A DNA stretch of 60,000 nt from Neocallimastix lanati (nom. inval.). Lineage: Eukaryota > Neocallimastigomycota > Neocallimastigomycetes > Neocallimastigales > Neocallimastigaceae. Under the pieces are notes generated by a model. It was not told the DNA's origin. It worked only from the letters and a program-made list of their open reading frames with translations, and made no database searches. Positions within the stretch are counted from its first letter, which is position 1. Every line of letters starts with the position of its first letter. Location: positions 455,001 to 515,000 of the forward strand of contig JACVTC010000002.1 in the NCBI GenBank assembly GCA_016946835.1. The letters run 5' to 3'. This document shows positions 43,132 to 55,057 of this stretch, piece after piece. Position numbers and translations under genes: made by a program.

Positions 43132-43152
43132 GATTAAGAGTCTCATTGACTC
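43132..43152 (+). other. Primer-binding site of the integrase-less element
   Basis: GATTAAGAGTCTCATTGACT starts exactly at the LTR border; tRNA-Lys(CUU) anticodon-arm type. Confidence 0.75.
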
Positions 43153-43515
43153 TTCTTAATAACGAATTAAATAAGAATTAAATAAATATATATACGTCTT
43201 TTAATTAGTGAAATTAATAATATTAAAAGATAGTGCTGGTAAGCGTTTATTAAAAGATAGTGCTAAATATTGGTCATAATTTATTAAAATAATTATTATA
43301 TATCAAAAAAAAAAAAAACAATATAATATTGAAATTAATTAAACACAATACTGAAAATAATAACATTATTTGTATAACCTTGAATTGCTCAATAATAATT
43401 TTTTTTTCAGCTCTTCAACTACATCTTAATAATATTCATTATATTTGAAATAAAATTATTTTTCTTTTCAAAAAAAAAAAAAAAAAAATCACAACATCTA
43501 AGAAGTCAAAACAAA

Positions 43516-44632
43516 ATGAGAAGACGTCAAACATCAAATCAAACCGACCCTTGTCAGTGAAAACGAACAACCAACTCCAAAAGGAATCAATTTTACTTAT
43601 TCTGAAAATTTTAACCAGGTAGTTGAATTAACTACAGAAAACTACCCAGATTGGAGAACTAATATTCTTTATCTACTAATGATCAATAACCTCGAAAGTT
43701 ATGCCTTAACAAGAAAGGTAAAAAAAAAAAAAAACTTAGGAGAAGAGACATCAAAGATGACCCTGATGATTACTTAACTGACCAATTTGACCCAAGCCTG
43801 GTATATGACAAAGAAACAATCCTCCTGGATATTAAAAGTGACGTTATGGTAAAGTGGATCATCATAAATAGTCTAGGTGAAGAAATAAGAAAAATTATCG
43901 CAAGCCAAGGAAAAACCGCCTTTGAAACTTGGAAGACACTAGAAAAATCCTTTATCGTTAGTCACGAGAGAAGATGTATGGAAATCAGAAAGAAATTAAA
44001 TTCTCTCAAATATAACGAAGAACAAGATATAAATATATTCATAGCTACTCTGCAGAACTTGATCGATGAACTCGAAAACATCGATCACGACATGGAACCT
44101 AGTACTAAAGCGGGAATACTCAACAGAGCACTCCCTGAAAACTTAAGGTTCATCAACGTATTCCAATACAAACACGATTGGAACAAACTCTGAGAATACG
44201 TGAAGAATGTGTTATCCCCGATCATCGTTTTTTCCAATTTAAAAGAATCATTAAAATCCGATGAGGAATTCACAAAATAAATATTTTTGACTACCTCAGA
44301 TTCAAGTACAAATAAAAAGCACTTTTCATCCCAAAGCAAAAGAACATATAGAAATGGAAAATGTTATCCATGTAACAAATTCGGACATTATGCCAAGGAG
44401 TGTAGAAAATTCAACAAACCCATCAGATTCGATTTAACAAAAAATAAGAAATTTAAAAGTCAATCGAAAAATAATAACAAATATCACAAACATTCAACAA
44501 TTAAACAAGGATACAAACACAAAAGCTACAAGCAATTAAATTCACTCGAAAACAATATCAATGATACCAACAATAATAACTCCTTATCAAAGGATTACAA
44601 TATACAATACTGAAAACTACTCGATTTTAGGA
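43516..44632 (+). pseudogene. Gag of the integrase-less copia element
   Basis: Starts MRRRQTSNQTD (43516), then shifts frame near 43550. The gag domain follows: TTENYPDWRTNILYLLM, an A14 run that shifts frame again, and an open 115-codon part (43846-44193) with KTAFETWKTLEKSF and LNRALPENL, typical of UBN2-type gag. A TGA at 44191 ends it after DWNKL. Downstream, 44287-44613 encodes the CCHC zinc knuckle CYPCNKFGHYAKEC and an Asn/Lys-rich tail. RNA-packaging protein when intact; here broken at least four times. Confidence 0.8.
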
Positions 44633-44639
44633 TGCTTCA

Positions 44640-44965
44640 TAAAAAAAATAATTCCAATTCTCAGGTAACTAATGAAATAACATCTTCTTCCCATAACGAC
44701 CTTACAGCTTGGATTTTAGATTCAGGTTTCTCCTTACATTTGACAAATTCTTTAAAATACCTTACAAATCTCTGTTAACTGTAAGAAAAATATCATACTT
44801 CCAAATGGAAGTATTGTTAATTCTACCATTTCCGTCGACTTTATTGGATTTATTAATAGAAATAAAATTATTTTGAGAAACGTACATTATGTTCCTCTTG
44901 TTAGAAAAAAAATATTATCCCTGTTAATCAACTTATAAAGGAACATTTTAAAATTATTTTCTTTC
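44640..44965 (+). pseudogene. Copia aspartic protease remnant
   Basis: AWILDSGFSLHLTNS (44708-44752) carries the DSG catalytic motif; the family usually has A or G in place of F. It is followed by NIILPNGSIVNSTISVDFIG and NVHYVPLVRKK, the usual C-terminal strands. Frame changes lie near 44775 and 44925. The protease end (an LIKEHFKIIF-like segment) runs directly into the sequence that normally follows integrase. Confidence 0.78.
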
Positions 44966-46889
44966 TCAAGATCTGTAGAATTCTTCGAAGATAATCCCGC
45001 CGATTCTAAACTTATCTCTCGTATCCCTAATACTTTTTCGAATTTTATTCCCTCTTCCGAAATCAAGGGGAGGGGTAAGTATTTGAATACTAACAATTTC
45101 AATTACTCCAACTTATACAATAGAATCACCTTATCACCAATAGAACTCAATAATAAGATCAATAAAGTTAGTAATACTTATTCAGATCAAACTATTACAG
45201 AACACAATGATAACGATAAAAATAAAAACATAACAAACTCTGAATCAACCCCCATCAACTAGTTTTTCTCACAATCTATGATAATGATAGAAGAAATAAA
45301 AGAAAAAATGAAGATAATACAGTTAATACCACAATCAAAAAAAAAACAAAACAAAATTAGAAAAGACAATAAATAAAAATTTTAGTGAACCACAAAATTA
45401 TAAAAAGATATATTCAACCTACCAGATAAAGATGAATGGATGAATGTAATAAAAGAAGAAAGAAACAATATGAAGAATTTAAATGTTTTTCAAACAGTAA
45501 ACAATATTCCCAAAAAGGCCAACCTTATATCATGCAAATGGGTATTCAAATATGTACGTGATGAAAATGGAAATATAACAAAACGAAAGGCCAGGTTAGT
45601 TGCGAGAGGTTTTTCACAACGTTTTGGTATTGATTATTCAAACACTTTCTCACCAACATTAAAACAAGAATCTCTTAGAATTATAGTTGCCCTAGCTGTA
45701 CAAAGAAATTTTGAAATATTTCAAATTGACATCAACGCAGCATATTTAAATGCTGACCTAGACATAGAAATTTATATGAAACCACCGGAAGGATACTCAT
45801 CGGAAAACAAAGGCTTTTGGAAATTAAAGAAGGCACTTTATGGTCTTAACCAAGCAAGCCGCCAGTGGAACGAAAAATTAAATGAAACATTAATAAAAAT
45901 AAATTTTTAAAAGGCTTATTAGCGAACCCTGTGTGTATACGTAAAAGAAAATAAAAACAAAGAAATTATTTGTATATTAACAGTGTATGTAGATGACATT
46001 CTAATAATAGGTAAGAAAAATGAAATATTAGATGTGAAAGATCAGATAAAAAATATTTATAAAATTAAAGATATGGGCGAAGTTGATTTCGTAATCGACA
46101 TAAAATTCGAAAAACAAAAGAACAGATATATCCTACACCAAAAAGGTTATATAAAGGAATTAATTGAAAGATACAATTTATCAAATACTAAACCAGTAAG
46201 AAATTTAAAACCTGTAAATGAAATTAAAAATAGATGCAAAGCTTTCAATGAGACAAGTTATAGAAGTATAGGAAACTTACTATATTTGGCTGTATGTACA
46301 AGACCAGATATAATATTCTCAGTAGTCAGAGCCTCAAGAAAAAGTAAAAACCCAACAATAGAAGACTGGCACAATGTGAAGAAAATTTTTAGATATCTAA
46401 AGGGTACTTTGAATTATGGTATAAAATTTTCAAATGAAAAAATTTTAAGAGTTTTTCCTGATGCTGATTATGCCGGGGACGAAGAGACAAGGAAATCAAC
46501 TTCAGGTTTCGTAATGATGATCGGTAACTCACCTACAAGTTGGTATTCAAAATTGCAACATGTCGTTGTTACTTCTACGGCGGAATCGAAATATATAAGT
46601 GTTAGTGATTGTGCAAAACACAGTTTGTGGTATATGAACATTTTTAAAGAATTAAATATCCAAAATAAAATCTGTGACTATAAATACTGATAATAAGGCC
46701 GTCATCTATAATTGCCAGAATAGATCAATTAACGCAAAATCTAAACATATTGATATTAAATATCACCACGTAAGAGACTTAATAAGTAAAGGTACAATAA
46801 AATTAAAATATATTAAATCCGAGAACAATCTAGCAGATGGATTCATAAAATACCTAAATAAGTACATCAATGGTAGGATTCAGAAATAA
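44966..46889 (+). pseudogene. Copia RT and RNase H (integrase absent)
   Basis: Begins with SRSVEFFEDNP, the segment that follows integrase in copia elements, then an Asn-rich linker. RT (45400-46190): KWVFKYVRDENGN, KRKARLVARGFSQ, QIDINAAYLNADLD and YVDDILIIG (about 45986-46012). TAA and TAG triplets near 45908 and 45920 accompany local frame changes. RNase H (46380-46889): DADYAGDEETRKSTSG, TSTAESKYIS (the family has EAEY), a frame change near 46674, then NTDNKAV and SKHIDIKYHHVRD. About 1 kb of integrase coding sequence is missing without a scar. Confidence 0.88.
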
Positions 46890-46985
46890 TTTATTTTTTA
46901 AAATCTGATAAAAAATAAGGAATAAAAATAATAACTATTAATCAAATCAAACTTTAATATCTAAATAAAATTGAAAGTTAGATTT

Positions 46986-46994
46986 GAGGGGGAG
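46986..46994 (+). other. Polypurine tract of the integrase-less element
   Basis: GAGGGGGAG immediately before the 3' LTR, within the wider motif AGATTTGAGGGGGAG. Confidence 0.8.
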
Positions 46995-47150
46995 TGTCAA
47001 ATAATATAAAATTAACGTAAATTAAAATAAGTTATTCTACCAATAATATTTAAATAAGCATTGTAAAAAATTGTATAACAAAATAAAACAATCTTAAATT
47101 CTTAACAATAAAATATTTTAATGTGTCGTTCTCATTTATTGTGTTTAATA
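46995..47150 (+). repeat. 3' LTR of the integrase-less copia element
   Basis: 156 bp, followed by the target duplication GAAGG (47151-47155). Confidence 0.88.
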
Positions 47151-47155
47151 GAAGG

Positions 47156-47720
47156 GCAATAGGAAACTTCCTATATCCTGAAGTTTATACAAGAACCAGT
47201 TGGAAAGAAAAAAAAAATAACAACCCAACAATAGAATACTGACTTAATATAAAGAAAAATTTTTTAAATATCTCAAAGGTAAAGGCACTCAGAATTATAG
47301 AATAAAAAAAAAATTCACAAAAGAAAGGACTTTAAGAGTTTTCGCTGACGTTTATTATGCCAAGTGATAAACCAACTCCTATGTCGACTTAAGGTTTTAT
47401 CATGATGATAGGCAATTTATCAACCTGCTGGTTCTCGAAACTCCAACAGGTTATGGCAACTTCTACTGTAGAAGTTGAATACTGTTAAACTAGTAACTAT
47501 ACAAAACATAGTCCCCCGGTATGTAAGTATTCTTAATGAATTAAATATCAAGGTAGATCGTGTAGTAATCCAAGTAGATAACAAAAAACATACAATTGTT
47601 AGAATCGATCCATTAATGTGAAACAAAAGCACATCAATAGAAAGTTTCACTAGATAAAAGATCTGGTTAATAAAAAATAAAATAAACTTAAAATAGGTAA
47701 AGTCAGAAAACAATACTTCA
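47156..47720 (+). pseudogene. RNase H remnant of the relic copia element
   Basis: Continues the frame interrupted at 42963: AIGNFLYPEVYTRT, NNNPTIEY, then RTLRVFADVYYAK (cf. RVFPDADYAG in the nested copy), then FIMMIGN-like and SKLQQVMATS-like sequence with stops, and finally a degenerate terminal part near 47700. Close similarity to the nested element's RNase H shows both belong to one family. Confidence 0.72.
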
Positions 47721-47854
47721 AACAGTTTTACTAAAATTTTTAAATAATACTATGATAGAGAAATATCGAAAATCTATAATAACCTAGTTTTATGAATGAA
47801 AGAGCTACTCCATAATAAGTCATAATTATAAAAAGCTAAATTTTAGAAAGGATG

Positions 47855-48130
47855 TGTCAAATGACAATAATTAATATAAACAATAATTTATATTCTACCA
47901 ACCGAATTTATTCCTATTTACTATAAATTAAATCTTGTAAAATTCAAAAAATCTGGATATATATTAATTAATATATAGTATAAAATATAATTTTTATTAT
48001 CTTTGTATTTTATGTATGTGTTTATTAATTTTTTTTTGTTTTTTTGTTTTTTCGTTTTTTGTTTTTTGTTTTTATTTTAACATATACTTTTGAAATTTAC
48101 GATTGAAAATCAATTTTCATTTCAGTAATA
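47855..48130 (+). repeat. Diverged 3' LTR of the relic copia element
   Basis: TGTCAAATGACAATAATTAA, followed by TTATATTCTACCAACC, resembles the nested element's LTR start (TGTCAAATAATA...TTATTCTACCAATA). A degenerate purine tract TTTTAGAAAGGA precedes it. The right end is uncertain. Confidence 0.5.
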
Positions 48131-48176
48131 TTATCATTCAAGTAAAAAATTATTGGCAACAGATTTTAGGAGAAGT

Positions 48177-48360
48177 GTTAAAATAGAAAATTAACTTTAT
48201 ATATATATCAAATATAAATATGGTAAATATCAACCAATGGAATTATATTTATCATCTATATAAATATGATATTAAAAACATAAGTAAAAATAATATATTT
48301 TCATATTTATAATGTATTTTTTTACAATAATAAACATAATAAAATATTATCATTCTAAAC

Positions 48361-48361
<1 letters not shown>
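48177..48361 (+). repeat. Probable solo or orphan copia LTR
   Basis: The AGATTTTAGGAGAAG purine tract is followed by TGTTAAAATAG..., and a TCTAAACA end precedes an A run. TG...CA borders and an adjacent purine tract suggest a 3' LTR whose element is lost. Confidence 0.4.
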
Positions 48362-48393
<32 letters not shown>

Positions 48394-49316
48394 TAGATCT
48401 ATTAAAATTATTTATTTTTAAATTTTTTAATAATATAATTTTATATATGAAGTTTGTACGTTAATCTAATTATAAAAAAAAAATTAAAAATATGTTAAAA
48501 AAAATACAAATCATAACTATTTATTTTTTTTATAAAGCAATTAAAACATTAAAAATATTAAAGTTATATGATAAATATAACTTTAATATTTAATTGAGAA
48601 TGCCTTACTCATTGATAAATAAACTATATGTATAAAATACTTATAACTTTTATAAATTTTTATTCAATTAAATAAATAAATATTTCCTTTACAAAGTTAA
48701 TAATATTAAATAATTTTTAAATATTAGAATTAAATATTAACTATAATAAATTACATATTAGTATATTAAAAAAAAAATAAAAGGAAAAATGGGTATTTGA
48801 TATGTTAATATCATATAAATAAATAAATAGATAGTACTCAATATTAATACTAAATATCTTAATATTGATTTAATTAAAAAAGTATATTAAATTAATTACT
48901 TCGATATTATTTATAAATAATAAAACTAATTAAAAAATGTGTATAATAAAATTCATAATCATAATAATAATTTGTTATGTTGTTTTCCAAATAGATGGTT
49001 TAGTTTTCCATTTCAAATAGTAATTAATATTACATTAAAATTGTTGTTTATGTATTAATTGTCTCTTAATATAATAATAGAGAAATAAATAGACATTTAA
49101 TCAATTATCATAAAATATATTTGTTAATTCTTCAATAATGACCTCATTATTATTTTCAACCTCTTGAATAATTAAATTAATATCATTTATCCATTAATTG
49201 CAGAATGAATTAATAAATAAAAAAAAATTGATAAATTAGCTATAATATCTATTTATATTATAATTAATTATTAAAAAAAAAAAATTTTTTTAATGCATTA
49301 TTGTATTAATATGATT

Positions 49317-49604
49317 TTAAAGTATATTCATTTGATTTTTCAATGAATTTAATTCTTCTTTTATTTGTGAGTTTCTATCTTTCAATTCATTAGATTTCTT
49401 ATTAAAGTTAAAATATAATTGCTTTAATTCTTCCTTAATTTTTTTAATTTCATCGCTTAGAGAAGTTAATTCTTTAATATTTAAACGACAATCAGTATCA
49501 GCTTTATCAAGATCCTTATTAATTTGACGTAATTTTTCTAAGCCTTTATCAGATTCTTTTCTTAATAAATCATAGGATTTTTCAAATATAATTTGGTTTC
49601 TCAT
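49317..49604 (-). CDS. Small hypothetical coiled-coil protein, 95 residues
   Basis: ORF from MRNQIIFEKSYDLLRKE to a TAA. It is highly charged with heptad-like spacing (LRKESDKGLEKLRQINKDLDKA and further LKQL...NELKDRNSQIKEELNSLKNQ), so one long coiled coil is likely. Composition is more balanced than flanking DNA and there is no opposing ORF, which supports a real gene or gene fragment. Downstream on the same strand (49120-49195) an open stretch DINLIIQEVENNNEVIIEELTNIFYDN could be another exon, but I see no convincing donor site. I do not recognise the family. Confidence 0.45.
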   Translation of the reverse strand: MRNQIIFEKSYDLLRKESDKGLEKLRQINKDLDKADTDCRLNIKELTSLSDEIKKIKEELKQLYFNFNKKSNELKDRNSQIKEELNSLKNQMNIL

Positions 49605-50449
49605 TTTAATATTAGTTATAATTTTTTTTATTTCTTTTTTATATAATTATATTGGTATTATAACTGAAGTTGAATATATATTTTATTGAACTTTTAATAA
49701 CCTAGATTATATCACTTTCTAGTATACAATTTTTTAATTATATTTAATATATATAAATTTATAATTTTTTCGTTCTTTTTCTTTTTTGGTTTTATTATAA
49801 AATAAAATTATTATTTTTCATCCAATAAAATGCCACAAATTTCATATATTGATTAATTATAAAATATTCATATTAATATAAAATAGGAATATAAATTTTT
49901 AAAATAATTAAATATTATTATTAATTAATATATATATATATAATTTATAAAAAAAGCAATTTAATATTCATATAGTTAATAATTAAATAATTAACGTATT
50001 ATTGAACATATATATTTATTTATATTTTAAAAGTCATATCTTTTAATAATTAAGAAATATATATTTGTTTGATAATCAAATATTAATAAAAACATGTTAT
50101 ATATTTAATAACAAATAATATTAATATAATATCAAAATACCTTTTGGTATAAATATTAATAATTGATAAACTCTAAATATGAATCAAAATAAAATTAAGG
50201 TATAAAAAAAACAAAGACAATTAAAATTAATCTAATTAATATAATTGTTATCATTATCTTTCCTATATTTATATATTTTTTTCCATAATAATAGAAAAAA
50301 AAAAAATCTAATTTCTATATTTTTTTTTATTCCCTATTAATTTTAAATATGTACCAAAATAAAGAAAAATAAAGATAAATAAATTTAACTCTATTTAATT
50401 AGCATAATTGTTATCTATCTTTTCTATATTTATATATATTTTGTCATTA

Positions 50450-50506
<57 letters not shown>

Positions 50507-51300
50507 AAATTCTATCTTTGCTTAATTCCCCTTTTAATTGTATATAATTAAGTTCTAAAGTGATTAGTGTGATATCTTTATTAAGATAATGTACTATTAA
50601 TATAATAAGTTTTATATAACTTTATAAATATAAATTTAATCACTTTTATGAAATTCATTAATTGAACTTTTTTATTATTAATGTTTATTCATTTATATAA
50701 TTAATTTTCATTTATATAATTAATTTTCATTATTTTATTATCAAAATGTTAATTATACTAATATATTAAATAAACTGCTATTTCTTTTGATTTATTGTTT
50801 CAATTTTTAATATATATATTAATCCATGAATGATACTACATTTAAAATAAAATTTAATATAATTTTTCAAAATTCATATTTTTTAGTGATAATTTTATAC
50901 TTATGTATATAATTAAAATAATACTTACAATAATACAAATTTTAAATAGTTTTCCCTTACAATAATTTTATTTTTTAATCTTTAAAGTATAAAGTAGAAA
51001 AGTAGAAAAAGAAAAAAAAAGTAGATATATATATTTTTTAAAGTATAATAAAAAAAAAACAATTTTCGATATTTTATGATAAAATTAATAAATAAAAAAA
51101 AAATTTTTTTTAATTAATTAATTAATTAATTAATACTGAACTGGAATCTTCTTGACAAATAAAAAATAAAATAAAAAAATATAAAAAAATAATAATAATA
51201 ATAATATTAAATAAAATTTAAAATTAATTTATGTATCCATCAATATTAAATATATTCAATCTATTTCCATTATTTTATATTATTCCATTATTCCATTATT
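49605..51300. other. AT-rich DNA with homopolymers, no gene recognised
   Basis: Includes an A run of about 54 at 50451-50504 and an imperfect duplication of a TATATTTATATATTTT-like segment near 50260 and 50425. No coding or RNA gene evidence. Confidence 0.55.
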
Positions 51301-51309
51301 AATTAATAA

Positions 51310-51955
51310 AATACTCTTTTTATTTTATTATTTATTATTTATTATTTATTATTTATTAATAAATACTCTTTTTATTATTTATTATTTATTATTAAATACT
51401 CTTTTTATTATTTATTATTTATTATTTATTAATAAATACTCTTTTTATTATTTATTATTTATTATTAAATACTCTTTTTATTATTTATTATTTATTATTT
51501 ATTATTTATTATTTATTATTTATTATTTATTATTTATTATTTATTATTTATTATTTATTATTTATTATTTATTATTTATTATTTATTATTATTTATTATT
51601 TATTATTTATTAATTATTATTTATTATTATTTATTATTTATTATTTATTATTTATTATTTATTATTTATTATTTATTATTTATTATTTATTATTTATTAT
51701 TTATTATTCAAATATTTATTATTTATTATTTATTATTTATTATTTATTATTTATTATTTATTATTTATTATTTATTATTTATTATTTATTATTTATTATT
51801 TATTATTTATTATTTATTATTTATTAATAAATACTCTTTTTATTATTTATTATTTATTATTTATTATTAAATACTCTTTTTATTATTTATTATTTATTAT
51901 TTATTATTTATTATTTATTATTTATTATTTATTATTTATTATTTATTATTTATTA
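51310..51955. repeat. TTATTTA heptamer array with AATACTCTTT spacers
   Basis: About 650 bp of TTATTTA units with several inserts containing AATACTCTTTTTATTATTT. The same insert recurs alone near 52865. Confidence 0.9.
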
Positions 51956-52567
51956 TATATATTAATTTTTTTTTATCTGTTTTTTATCTTAAATATATAT
52001 ATTATTTTATATTTATAGATATTTTATATTTATATATATTTAATATATTTAATATTTTAATATTTACAATATTTTATATATTTTTACATAAAAAAATAAA
52101 TAATAAAGATTTACTATAAATATTTCCATATTCAAGATAAAAAAAAAATATTATAATATATTATAATAAGAATTTAAAAAATATTTAAATATTTAGTAAT
52201 AATAATAAAAATGATAATAAATAAAATAATGTTTTTAAGCTGTATTAATTACATTTATTATATTGCATTACTAGTAATTTTAGACCTACAAAATATTTTT
52301 TATATCTAATAATTTTATCATTTAATATATTATGGATAGTATTAATTATAATTATAATAATAATAATAATAATAATAATATATTATTATCTATCAAATAT
52401 CAAATTTATATACATATTTTTTTTATTTATTAAATAATTATATTTGATATTTAATAGTTTTATTTGATTTTTTTTCTATAAATCTGTTGCTTACTTTTAT
52501 ATTTAAAAATATCAAAAATATCGAAAGTATCAAACAAATTATTATAAGATAAAATTAAAAAAAAAAT

Positions 52568-52680
<113 letters not shown>

Positions 52681-53267
52681 CTATTTTTTTGCTTATCCTA
52701 AATACCAAAACCAAATAAATGAATTTAAATTTCCATGGTAATCATGAATATTATTAATTTTATTATGAAATAAACTTTAGATTTAATTAATTATTGAAAT
52801 AAAATAAAATTATAATTAATATCAAATTTAATGATAGCATATCAGTTTAATTATTATTTATTAATAAATACTCTTTATTATTTATTACTTATTTATTATT
52901 TAAATGATATATAATGATATAAAATAATTTTTATTATTTAAACATATTAGTGTCATGAATCAAATTTAAATATAATGATTTTATAATTTTCTTTATTGTA
53001 AGTGATGTAACTTGATTTCTCAATATTAATTATACTAATGGAATTTATTATTTCTTATTTTTTTACTAATTACATAAATCATTGTTTTAATTATATTCTT
53101 TTTATTTTATATTTATCTTTATATTTTTATTAAATATTTCCTTATAAATAATAAATTATTAAATGTTTATAATATCATAAAAATATAGGCATTAGCAAGA
53201 ATATTTGATTAAATCCGGAGTTGTTTCTTTCTGAATGTTACAACATCGAAAAATGTAGCGTTTCAAA

Positions 53268-53565
53268 ATTTTAATAAATAAATTAATAAATAAATTTATA
53301 AATAAACTAATAAATAAATTAATAAATAAATTTATAAATAAACTAATAAATAAATTAATAAATAAATTTATAAATAAACTAATAAATAAATTAATAAATA
53401 AATTTATAAATAAATTTATAAATAAACTAATAAATAAATTTATAAATAAACTAATAAATAAATTAATAAATAAATTTATAAATAAATTTATAAATAAACT
53501 AATAAATAAATTAATAAATAAATTTATAAATAAACTAATAAATAAATTAATAAATAAATAAATAA
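53268..53565. repeat. Minisatellite of AAATAAAT(T/C)-type 12-mers
   Basis: Units AAATAAATTAAT, AAATAAATTTAT and AAATAAACTAAT alternate in a higher-order pattern over about 300 bp. The minus ORF (INLFISLF repeats, 53192-53587) is the translation of the repeat, not a protein I would call. Confidence 0.88.
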
Positions 53566-54139
53566 TAATTTTAATAAATAATGTCATATTAGGGTTAAAG
53601 ATATTTTTTTATATTTATTATTCTTTTATATTTTTTTTAAAAAAAAAAAAAATAAAATAGTATTCTTTAAAAATAAAAATATTTTTGAAATTTTCATTAT
53701 ATATATATTTAAAAATTAAAAAAAAACATAAAATATTATTACAATCTATAATATATATTTAAAATAAAATAAGAGAAACATTTAAAATTTAAAAATATTT
53801 ATAGACTTAAAAAATATAGAAAATATATTCTCTAAATATTTTTAATAATAAAATATTTTTAAAAAAAAAAAAATCTTTTTATTAATATAAAAATTAAAAT
53901 TGAAAGTTTATAAAATATTTAATTAATTATTATTTATATTAAATTGTTTAATTATTTATTATTTATTATTTATTGAATAAATTAGTATAAATTATTAATC
54001 TTTTTAATTATTCCGTTTTTTTTTTTTTTTTTTTTTTTAATTATTCACTTTATTTAATTATAAAGTATTTATAAGAATATATTTTGTTTTTTAATATTTA
54101 AAAAGTAAAATATTTATTTAATTATTTACTATTTATATT

Positions 54140-54920
54140 ATTGGTGGATCTAGTAGAGATACAAAAATTTGAAAGTTTAGAATTGACGACTGGTTCAAAA
54201 AAGTATTACTATTGATGAGAATAAATTCTTATATTATTGCCGCTGCTAAAGATGGTATTGTAAAAGTTCTAAAAGAAAAATGAGGCAAAATTAAATAGAC
54301 CTCTTACATTAGATGAATATGTTAAATTGGTAAAGAAGAAATATTGGAGAGAGAACAAAAAATATGATAAATTAAGACAATTAAAACGAATTATTATTGA
54401 ACTAAATGAAACAATATACGAATTCAATTCTAGATATTTAGACTTATATGATTAATTGGAAACTATGGATAGAGCATTTATTTCAGTTATAGATTATGAA
54501 AATGCTCTTAATTCAAGAACTCAAATTAGAAATCTAACTATATTTTATAAAAAAAATTAGGTATATGTGAAGCAGCGAGATATTGATCCTTACAATAACA
54601 TTAATAATTCATGGATAGAAATAGCATGAAATTTAGGAACTTTAGAAATACTTCCGTAAATACACCTTCTTATTGTGCTCACAGAGTTAATTAAGATATC
54701 CCAAATAATTATAACTATCATGGAAACAATAATCATCATAATATAAATAAGGAAATAAGGATTATTTAAATAGTAGAAATCAAATACCTAATAATGATGA
54801 AAGTATGAATGAACTTGTAAATAGAATGCTTGCATCTTCAAATTAAAACTTGAATCTTTCGTGATAAACCTGGCCATTGGATAAAAGATTGTGAAGAATT
54901 AGCAAAGTTGAAACAAGATT
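54140..54920 (+). pseudogene. Ty3/gypsy gag remnant with zinc knuckle
   Basis: The first fragment begins GGSSRDTK and includes RIDDWFKK. A helical gag segment follows: PLTLDEYVKLVKKKYWR and RIIIELNETIYEFNSRYLDLY. A knuckle-like KPGHWIKDCEELAKLK lies at 54868-54915, where the first Cys is out of frame. Stops and shifts throughout. It belongs with the RNase H and integrase remnants downstream; protease and most of RT are deleted. Confidence 0.55.
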
Positions 54921-54959
54921 CTAATTCTGTCAATTTTAAACTTTTACATAATTTAAGGA

Positions 54960-55007
54960 AGAAAAATATTAAATTTTTTATGGTCGAATGTGAGAATGCT
55001 TTTAAAG

Positions 55008-55057
<50 letters not shown>

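Larger units (their letters stand above)
42964..47150 (+). mobile_element. Copia element lacking integrase, nested in an older relative
   Basis: 4187 bp with LTRs 42964-43131 and 46995-47150 (TGTCAAATAATA...TGTGTTTAATA), target duplication GAAGG, primer-binding site at 43132, and polypurine tract GAGGGGGAG before the 3' LTR. Gag, zinc knuckle, protease, RT and RNase H motifs are present, but nothing of the HHCC or DDE integrase region. The LTRs differ by a 12-bp indel and about two substitutions. Frameshifts and stops in gag and RT show it is inactive now. Confidence 0.88.
40003..48130 (+). mobile_element. Relic copia element, split by the insertion at 42964-47150
   Basis: A degenerate primer-binding site (GATTAATAAGTCTCATTGAC, 40003) is followed far downstream by a protease motif (41915-41965, IDSDSTYHMTNN, with DSG changed to DSD). 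RT remnants include IDDVLIIDKENKI (42090-42130) and YIFHQDT (42180-42205). FNETSYRR (42940-42963) precedes the insertion; AIGNFLYPEVYTRT (47156-47197) and RNase H remnants to 47720 follow it. A diverged LTR begins TGTCAAATGACAAT at 47855. Stops are frequent throughout. Confidence 0.65.

Noticed and set aside
44085-44339. Minus ORFs at 44085-44339, 44887-45102, 47420-47713 and 55648-55857
   Set aside because: Antisense of copia or gypsy remnants.
53192-53587. 131-residue minus ORF with INLFISLF repeats
   Set aside because: Translation of a 12-mer minisatellite.
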